From: Candidatus Dechloromonas phosphoritropha
Lineage (GTDB): Bacteria > Pseudomonadota > Gammaproteobacteria > Burkholderiales > Rhodocyclaceae
Direction of reading: 5' to 3'
Length of the DNA: 64,000 nt
NCBI GenBank assembly: GCA_016722705.1
Contig: JADKGN010000004.1
Location: forward strand, 1,054,001-1,118,000
Shown here: piece by piece, positions 58,447-64,000 of the stretch
How positions within the stretch are numbered: the first letter of the stretch is position 1
How the letters are laid out: every line of letters begins with the position of its first letter
The notes under the pieces: model-generated
What the model saw: only the letters and a program-made list of their open reading frames with translations
The model's database searches: none
What the model was told of the DNA's origin: nothing
Translations under genes and position numbers: made by a program

Positions 58447-59676
58447 GTCTCTGAGGACGCACTGCGCAATGCTCTGAAGCGCATCCCGGAAGTCGAAGGC
58501 ACAGCTTGGCTGGATCGGCACCTTGCCGACAGCGTCGTCCCACTGCTGGATGCTGGCTGGATTCTCGACACCGACGCCACCGTCAAACCGCTCTACGGTC
58601 ATCAGGAAGGCGCCATCGTTTCCTACAACCCGACAAAGCCGGGCCGCCCCTCTCACAGCTATCACACCTACCTCATGGCAGCTACTCGCCTGGTACTGGG
58701 CGTCAAGGTCCATGCCGGCAACGAACACGCAGCCAAACATACTCAGGCGGGGCTGCTGAAGATCCTTGATGACCTGCCTGCGCCGAAGAAGCCGAAGCTG
58801 GTGCGGGGCGACTGCGCCTTCGGCAACGATCCACTGATGGCGGCGCTGGAAGAGCGCGAACAGCCTTACCTGTTCAAACTCAAGCTCTCGAAGAACGTCA
58901 AACGCCACATCGGGCGCCTGTTCCGTGAAGCCGGTTGGACAGATGCCGGTCAGGGCTGGGAAGGCAAGGACGGCGAACTGAAGCTCGCCGGCTGGGAGGC
59001 CTCAAGGCGCGTGGTGGTTCTGCGCCGCCCACTCAAGGGTGAGATCGTGGTTGCCCAGGAAGACAGCGGCCAGCAACTGCTGGGCTTTGTCGAGGCGAAC
59101 CGGAAGACCGGCAAACAAATCACCGGCTATGAGTATTCGGTATTGGTCACCAATACCGCCTATGAGATTCTCAGCCTGGGCCAACTCTACCGTGACCGTG
59201 CGGATGCCGAAAACACCTTTGACGAACTGAAGAACCAGTGGGGCTGGGGCGGCTTCACCACGCATGACCTGCATCGCTGCCAGCTCTCGTCCCGTGCGGT
59301 AGCGCTGATCTACGACCAAAGGAAGTCCCTGTGGGACAACTGGTGGAGTCTGTTCGTACGTTTGGCCAATTCCGGAGCGCGCCGCGAAGCCATCACCAGC
59401 CGGCCATGGTTGATGTCGTCGGTTGGACGCAAGACCGAGCATGCAGGCCAGACAACGATCACGCTGACCGGTTTGCACGCCCATTTCGGCAAGGCACGGG
59501 AAGCTCTGATGCGTGTCTCTGCTTTGCTTCAGGGCTGGGTCACCTCTGCTGCGGAGCAGTTGAATGTGACATCCCTCTGGCAACTCGTCTGCGATCATCT
59601 CAAGCGCGTTCTAGCCGGTGTCGGACCACCTCTCGCCCACCAATTTCTTGAGAATCATGCGAATGGAATCGGGTAA
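58447..59676 (+). pseudogene. IS1380-like transposase, 3' part
   Basis: Continues the gene cut at 55580: VSEDALRNALKRIPEVEGTA through the stop at 59676. The catalytic residues are here: TDATVKPLYGHQEGA (first Asp), KLVRGDCAFGND (second Asp) and YRDRADAENTFDELKNQW (Glu). The first 11 bases are the second copy of the target duplication. An ATG-less open frame starts upstream inside the IS4 terminal repeat, so a shortened product is unlikely to be normal. Confidence 0.9.
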
Positions 59677-59704
59677 CTGCGGTTTTTAGGTTGATGACTG
59701 GGGG

Positions 59705-59929
59705 CTGGCACCACTGACCGATGAAAGCCGGCGTGACTTGCTCGAAATCTTCGATGACCGGCACGGCACCCGCGCCACCATCATCACCAGCCAGTTGCCG
59801 GTCAAACATTGGCATGAGGCCATCGGTGACCCGACGCTGGCGGATGCGATTCTCGACCGTTTGGTGCATCAGGCACATAGCCTCAACCCTGATGGCGAAT
59901 CGCTGCGCAAAAGGAGCAAACCGGAATGA
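59705..59929 (+). pseudogene. IS21-family istB 3' remnant
   Basis: The frame reads LAPLTDESRRDLLEIFDDRH, then IITSQLPVKHWHEAIGDPTL and ADAILDRLVHQAHSLNPDGE SLRKRSKPE: the last third of the IstB ATP-binding helper of IS21-type elements. The Walker motifs and the whole istA are missing. The neighbouring IS1380-like element begins 16 bases away and probably replaced the 5' part. Confidence 0.88.
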
Positions 59930-60208
59930 CCCGAGGCCACCCCATGTGCCCCCGCACACGCTTACCGAGTTACCCACCGCCGGCCGCCAGCCAGCCTGCT
60001 ATAGAAGGAGCGCAGTCTGCCGGCCGACCGTGGATAACTCTATATGGCGCGACAAAAACTTGACCCCCATGACATCTACAGAGTAAAACCCTGAAACCCC
60101 GCGTCGCTACGCTCCGACTGTCCAGTTTGCTCCAGAATGCGTGTCCAGTTTGGCTCGGAATCGCTGTCCAGATTCGTCGGAATACGCAACAAGAGCCCAA
60201 TAGACAGA
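59930..60208. other. Decayed IS21 end and ychF downstream region
   Basis: The 279 bases have no supported gene. They carry TGGATAACTCTATATGGCGC (near 60031-60050), similar to the terminal region of IS21-type elements, and three similar GTCCAG-bearing blocks (60119-60180: CTGTCCAGTTTGCTCC, GTGTCCAGTTTGGCTC, CTGTCCAGATTCGTCG), which look like the multiple terminal repeats bound by IstA. Confidence 0.6.
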
Positions 60209-61300
60209 TTAGACGTTAAACAGGAAGTTCAGCACATCGCCGTCCTTGACGACGTATTCCTTGCCTTCGGCGCGCATCTTGCCGGCTTCCTTGGCGCCGG
60301 CTTCGCCCTTGCAGGCGATGAAGTCGTCGAAGGCGATGGTCTGGGCGCGGATGAAGCCGCGTTCGAAATCGGTGTGGATGACGCCCGCTGCCTGCGGTGC
60401 GGTATTGCCTTGGTGGATGGTCCACGCGCGAACTTCCTTGACGCCGGCCGTGAAGTAGGTGGCAAGGCCAAGCAGCTTGTAGCCGGCGTGGATCAGGCGG
60501 TCGAGGCCGGGTTCGTCAAGGCCGAGGTCGGCGAGGAACATCTGCTTTTCCTCATCATCGAGGTCGGCGATCTCGGATTCGATGGCGGCGCAGACGGTGA
60601 CCACCTCGGCCTTCTCGGCGGCGGCATGGGCGCGCACCGCGTCGACCAGCGGGTTGTCCTTGAAGCCGTTCTCGGCAACGTTGGCGACGTAGAGCACGGG
60701 CTTGGCGGTGATCAGGCAGAAGGGCTTGAGGCTGGCCCATTCTTCCTTCGACAGGTCGAGGCCGCGCACCGGCCTGGCCTGATCGAGCTGGGCGAAGCAT
60801 TTCTCAAGGACGGTGACGAGAATTTTGGCGTCCTTGTCGCCGGCGCTGGCCGGGCGGCGGTAGCGGTTGAGCGCCTTGTCGACGGTGGCCATGTCGGCGA
60901 GCGCCAGTTCGGTGTCGATGACCTCGATGTCACGAATCGGATCGACGCCGCCGGAAACGTGGACGACGTTGTCGTCGGCGAAGCAGCGGACGACATGCAC
61001 GACAGCGTCGGTTTCGCGGATGTTGGCGAGGAACTGGTTGCCGAGACCTTCGCCCTTCGAGGCGCCGGCGACGAGGCCAGCAATGTCCACGAATTCGACG
61101 ATGGCCGGTTGTACCTTCTGTGGCTTGACGATGACCGACAGCTGGGCGAGACGCGGGTCGGGCACCTCGACGATGCCAACGTTGGGCTCTATGGTGCAGA
61201 ATGGGTAGTTGGCGGCGTCTATGCCCGCTTTGGTCAGGGCGTTGAAGAGGGTGGACTTGCCGACGTTGGGCAGACCGACGATGCCGCATTTCAATGACAT
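60209..61300 (-). CDS. ychF: Redox-responsive ATPase YchF
   Basis: Obg-family P-loop protein, 363 residues, ribosome-associated and ATP- rather than GTP-preferring (MSLKCGIVGLPNVGKSTLFN). G1 GLPNVGKST, G3 DIAGLVAGASKGEGLGNQFL, and the NxxE variant of G4 (NVAENG) that gives ATP preference. The C-terminal TGS domain with TAGVKEVRAWTIHQGNTAPQ is complete. It is transcribed after pth with a 9-base gap, the usual pairing. Confidence 0.97.
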   Translation of the reverse strand: MSLKCGIVGLPNVGKSTLFNALTKAGIDAANYPFCTIEPNVGIVEVPDPRLAQLSVIVKPQKVQPAIVEFVDIAGLVAGASKGEGLGNQFLANIRETDAVVHVVRCFADDNVVHVSGGVDPIRDIEVIDTELALADMATVDKALNRYRRPASAGDKDAKILVTVLEKCFAQLDQARPVRGLDLSKEEWASLKPFCLITAKPVLYVANVAENGFKDNPLVDAVRAHAAAEKAEVVTVCAAIESEIADLDDEEKQMFLADLGLDEPGLDRLIHAGYKLLGLATYFTAGVKEVRAWTIHQGNTAPQAAGVIHTDFERGFIRAQTIAFDDFIACKGEAGAKEAGKMRAEGKEYVVKDGDVLNFLFNV

Positions 61301-61309
61301 TTGTTTTCC

Positions 61310-61888
61310 TTAGACGGCGTTGCCGTGCAATTGTTGTTGGGCGCCGGCATAGTCTCCGGCAGCGATCCTGGGCCAGGCCAGCAGGCAGCGCGCCAGCGCG
61401 TGTTCGATATCCGTCAGTTCTTCCTTGCGCGGCGGGTGCAGGACGAAGTCGACGACCTGTTGCGTCAGGTTCAGCGTGCGCGGGTGGCCGATGCCGAGGC
61501 GCAGCCGCCAGAAATCCGGCGTGCCGAGCCGGGCCTGGATGTCCCTGAGGCCGTTGTGGCCGCCGTTGCCGCCGCCCTGCTTGAGGCGGATGCCGCCCGG
61601 CGGCAGGTCGAGATCGTCGTGGATGACGAGAATCTCGGCTGCGGGAATCTTGTAGAAATTGGCCAGCGCGGCAACCGATTGCCCTGAGCGGTTCATGAAG
61701 GTGGTCGGTTCGAGCAGCCACAGGTCGCCGGCTCGGGCCGCCTTGCCGAAAAACCGGGCCTGCGGCGCGAGCGCAACTTTCAGCTTGTCGGCCAGATGGT
61801 CGACCAACCAGAAACCGGCGTTGTGCCGGGTAATTTCGTATTGCGGTCCGTGGTTGCCGAGGCCGACGATCAGGCGTGGTGGAGTCAT
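61310..61888 (-). CDS. pth: Peptidyl-tRNA hydrolase
   Basis: A 192-residue enzyme that frees tRNA from dropped-off peptidyl-tRNA (MTPPRLIVGLGNHGPQYEIT). The catalytic histidine region RHNAGFWLVDHLAD, FMNRSGQSV and the HDDLDLPPG and GGNGGHNGLRDI motifs are all present. It lies between rplY and ychF in one minus-strand unit. Confidence 0.97.
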   Translation of the reverse strand: MTPPRLIVGLGNHGPQYEITRHNAGFWLVDHLADKLKVALAPQARFFGKAARAGDLWLLEPTTFMNRSGQSVAALANFYKIPAAEILVIHDDLDLPPGGIRLKQGGGNGGHNGLRDIQARLGTPDFWRLRLGIGHPRTLNLTQQVVDFVLHPPRKEELTDIEHALARCLLAWPRIAAGDYAGAQQQLHGNAV

Positions 61889-61961
61889 CGCTTACCAAAT
61901 GAAATGGCCGCCGGGGGCATGTTGCCTGCGGCGGCCATTTGCAGCGCGGTGTACGAAACGG

Positions 61962-62591
61962 TCAGGCGGCTGCTTCGCCTTCGGCCGCTTCGCCTTCTTC
62001 ACCTTCCTCGCCGTCCTCGCCGCCACCACTCTTGTTGACGATGCCGACGACGAGCGCGTCGTCTTCGTAATGCTGAGTCAGCTTGACGCCCTTCGGCAGC
62101 TTGAGTTCGGAAACGAGGATGTTCTCACCAACCTCAAGGGCGCCGACATCGACTTCGATGAACGCGGGCAGATCCTTGGGCAGACAGAGGATTTCCACTT
62201 CGGACAGCACGCGGTTGACCAGGCCGCCTGAGAGCTTGACGCCCGGCGCTTCGTCTTCGTTGATGAAGTGCAGTGGCACCATGATGTGCACTTCCTCGGT
62301 GGCGCTCACACGCTGGAAATCCACGTGCAGGATCTGCGGCTTGAAGGCATGCATCTGGATGTCACGCAGCAAAACCTGCTGCTTCTTGCCGTCGACCGCG
62401 ACGACCAGGATCGAGGCGCGAAATGCCTCCTTTTTCAGGTCGAGCAGCAGGTCGTTGTGGTCGAGTTCGATTGCCTGCGAGGCAGCTTCGCCACCGTACA
62501 TGATTCCCGGTACCTTGCCAGCACGACGCAGGCGGCGGCTCGCACCCGATCCCTGCAGCGTGCGCGCTTGCGCGTTGATTTCAAATTTCAT
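61962..62591 (-). CDS. rplY: 50S ribosomal protein L25 (CTC form)
   Basis: A 209-residue general-stress form of L25 that binds 5S rRNA. The N-terminal L25 domain (MKFEINAQARTLQGSGASRR, GKVPGIMYGGE) is followed by the TL5/CTC domain (VPLHFINEDEAPGVKLSGGL, VDVGALEVGENILVSELKLP). It ends in a Glu/Gly/Ala acidic tail. It lies between prs and pth, a conserved order. Confidence 0.96.
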   Translation of the reverse strand: MKFEINAQARTLQGSGASRRLRRAGKVPGIMYGGEAASQAIELDHNDLLLDLKKEAFRASILVVAVDGKKQQVLLRDIQMHAFKPQILHVDFQRVSATEEVHIMVPLHFINEDEAPGVKLSGGLVNRVLSEVEILCLPKDLPAFIEVDVGALEVGENILVSELKLPKGVKLTQHYEDDALVVGIVNKSGGGEDGEEGEEGEAAEGEAAA

Positions 62592-62646
62592 CGTATTGCT
62601 CCTGAGTATTCCCGATCCGCGACCAGAACGGGAGGGTTGAAAAAAA

Positions 62647-63597
62647 TTAGTCGATGAACAGCGACGAAACAGAGTCGTCGTTGCTGATGCGGCGGATGGT
62701 TTCGGCCATGATTTCCGCCACGGAGAGCTGGCGGATGCGCGGCGATGCGGATGCGTCGTCGCGCAGCGGAATGGTATCGGTGACGACCAGTGCGTCGAGG
62801 TCCGAGCGATTGACGCGGTCGACGGCCGAACCGGAAAGCACCGGGTGGGTGCAGTAGGCGACGACCTGCCTGGCGCCTTCGGCCTTCAGCGCGGTGGCGG
62901 CCTTGCACAGTGTGCCGGCGGTGTCGACCATGTCATCCATGATGATGCAGGTGCGGCCGTCGACCTCGCCGATGATGTTCATGACTTCCGAGACATTGGC
63001 CTTCGGGCGGCGCTTGTCGATGATTGCGAGGTCGCATTCGAGCCGCTTGGCCAGCGAACGGGCGCGCACGACGCCGCCGTGGTCAGGGGAAACGACCATC
63101 GGATTCTCGTAAGTCTGCTTGTGGATGTCATCGAGCAGGATGGGCAGCGAGTAGATGTTGTCTACCGGGATGTCGAAGAATCCCTGGATCTGTTCGGCGT
63201 GGAGGTCCATGGTCAGGACGCGGTCGATGCCGGAAGCGACGAGCATGTTGGCAACCAGCTTGGCGGCGATCGGGACACGCGACGAGCGCGAGCGGCGATC
63301 CTGGCGGGCATACCCGAAATAAGGGATGGTGGCGGTGATGCGGCCGGCCGAGGCGCGCTTAAGCGCGTCGACCATGACCAGCAGTTCCATCAGGTTGTCG
63401 TTGCAGGGTGCGCAGGTTGACTGCAGGACGAAGATGTCACGGCCGCGCACATGCTCCTGCAGTTCGACGCGCAGTTCGCCATCCGAGAAGCGCCCGACTT
63501 CGGCGCGACCCAGATCGACGCTGAGTTCGCACGCCACGGCGGCCGCCAGTTTCGGATTGGCGTTGCCGGTGAAGACCATTAAGCTGTTGTAGGCCAT
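62647..63597 (-). CDS. prs: Ribose-phosphate pyrophosphokinase
   Basis: PRPP synthetase, 316 residues; makes PRPP from ribose 5-phosphate and ATP for nucleotides, His and Trp. The start MAYNSLMVFTGNANPKLAAA (63595-63597) was chosen as the family start; a longer reading lacks homology. Motifs: the ATP loop PYFGYARQDRRSRSSR, VSPDHGGVVRARSLAK, and the PRPP-binding CIIMDDMVDTAGTLCKAA. It follows tRNA-Gln and an intervening hairpin. Confidence 0.97.
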   Translation of the reverse strand: MAYNSLMVFTGNANPKLAAAVACELSVDLGRAEVGRFSDGELRVELQEHVRGRDIFVLQSTCAPCNDNLMELLVMVDALKRASAGRITATIPYFGYARQDRRSRSSRVPIAAKLVANMLVASGIDRVLTMDLHAEQIQGFFDIPVDNIYSLPILLDDIHKQTYENPMVVSPDHGGVVRARSLAKRLECDLAIIDKRRPKANVSEVMNIIGEVDGRTCIIMDDMVDTAGTLCKAATALKAEGARQVVAYCTHPVLSGSAVDRVNRSDLDALVVTDTIPLRDDASASPRIRQLSVAEIMAETIRRISNDDSVSSLFID

Positions 63598-63651
63598 TTG
63601 CTTCACTTCCCTTCGGGCATTTTCCGCAAGCCCCTGCCCGCCAAAATGAAA

Positions 63652-63678
63652 TTCGGGCAGGCTCATGACCTGCCCGAA
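63652..63678 (-). terminator. Hairpin between tRNA-Gln and prs
   Basis: TTCGGGCAGG, loop of 7, CCTGCCCGAA: a perfect 10-base-pair stem 6 bases after the tRNA-Gln 3' end, followed on the minus strand by TTTCATTTT. Probably a partial terminator or processing signal separating tRNA from prs mRNA. Confidence 0.65.
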
Positions 63679-63684
63679 GAAAGC

Positions 63685-63761
63685 TGGCTGGGGAAGAAGG
63701 ATTCGAACCTTCGAATGCCGGAATCAAAATCCGGTGCCTTGACCAACTTGGCGACTCCCCA
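63685..63761 (-). tRNA. trnQ: tRNA-Gln (TTG anticodon)
   Basis: A 77-base cloverleaf beginning TGGGGAGTCGCCAAGTTGGT. The anticodon loop TTTTGAT gives TTG, the T arm is AAGGTTCGAATCCTT, and CCA is encoded. It lies between ispE and prs, its usual place in betaproteobacteria. Confidence 0.96.
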
Positions 63762-63838
63762 GCGGGTCGTCTGCACGGGTTCGCGTGCGAACGAGGCGCG
63801 GATGTTACAGCAGTCGCAGACGAAAATCCAGCGCTTTG

Positions 63839-64000
63839 TCAGAGAGAGGCCAATGGATGTTCGGTTAGACCGGCAGCCAGCCAGCCCTTCATGCCGTGCG
63901 GAATTTGGCGAAAGACCGCCGCCGCCTTCGCCGGATCGGCAAACCCGGCAAAGACGCAGGCCCCCGACCCGGTCATCATGGCCTGGGGCGCATGCCGCCT
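63839..64000 (-). CDS. ispE: 4-diphosphocytidyl-2-C-methyl-D-erythritol kinase, 3' end
   Basis: The last 53 codons of a gene running off the right edge. The reading ends QAMMTGSGACVFAGF, then FRQIPHGMKGWLAAGLTEHP LASL. The GHMP-kinase motif 3 (MTGSGACVFA) and the C-terminal GL-HPL end identify IspE of the non-mevalonate isoprenoid pathway. Neighbours (tRNA-Gln, prs, rplY, pth) agree. Confidence 0.9.
   Translation of the reverse strand, partial: RRHAPQAMMTGSGACVFAGFADPAKAAAVFRQIPHGMKGWLAAGLTEHPLASL

Larger units (their letters stand above)
55143..59689 (+). mobile_element. IS1380-like element, interrupted by an IS4-family element
   Basis: Terminal inverted repeats: CTAAAAACCTGAGTTGCCC at 55143-55161, and its partner at 59671-59689 whose complement is CTAAAAACCGCAGTTACCC (19 bases, 3 mismatches). 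Without the inner insertion the element would be about 1.67 kb with one transposase gene, normal for IS1380-type elements. No target duplication was found at its own ends (flanks GTGA and GTTG). Confidence 0.8.

Overview
The window is GC-rich chromosomal DNA of a betaproteobacterium, most likely of the Rhodocyclaceae/Azonexaceae (Dechloromonas- or Accumulibacter-like). The basis is the gene order of the tuf-secE-nusG-rplKAJL-rpoBC cluster with its four tRNAs, the ychF-pth-rplY-prs-tRNA-Gln-ispE block, a PhaM-type polyhydroxybutyrate granule protein and many respiratory or CoA-linked genes. Genus is not resolved by reading alone.

Layout. 1-13264 (minus strand): rpoC (3' end outside the window), rpoB, rplL, rplJ, rplA, rplK, nusG, secE, tRNA-Trp, tuf, tRNA-Thr, tRNA-Gly, tRNA-Tyr: the core transcription and translation supercluster. 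13374-29252: housekeeping genes. These are a cytochrome c, a decayed LysE-type exporter, ilvD, lgt, a VOC protein, htpX, an nhaR-like regulator, then the plus-strand run dacC-dat-ybeD-lipB-lipA, two secreted proteins, an acyl-CoA transferase, an rRNA methyltransferase with a HemJ-like protein and an SDR, and a 2Fe-2S flavin reductase. 29251-35012 is an accessory stretch: a ccdAB toxin-antitoxin pair and an orphan XRE antitoxin lying between two copies of a hairpin-bearing repeat, then an AT-richer two-gene module (SF1 helicase plus DUF2290 protein) and a livF fragment. 35047-42123: an ECF sigma/anti-sigma/secreted-protein operon and a complete branched-chain amino-acid ABC transporter (livKHMGF). 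42216-50614: a FeeM-like acyltransferase fused to PilZ, a shortened FAD oxidase, a sensor kinase and response regulator whose genes overlap tail to tail, phaM, an AEC transporter, nfeD and an SPFH protein.

50723-59929 is a mobile-element hotspot. It holds a chimeric and frameshifted IS1634-type transposase, an unrecognised 504-residue protein with a predicted winged-helix tail (probably a multicopy mobile-element protein), and a three-level nest: an IS3-family element inside an IS4-family element inside an IS1380-like transposase gene. The inverted repeats are readable at all three levels, and target duplications at the two inner ones. An IS21 istB remnant follows. 60209-64000 returns to housekeeping: ychF, pth, rplY, prs, tRNA-Gln and the 3' end of ispE.

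The best candidates for undescribed biology are the 504-residue protein with its conserved-looking upstream leader, the helicase-DUF2290 pair, the FeeM-PilZ fusion, and the covarying repeat that brackets the toxin-antitoxin block.
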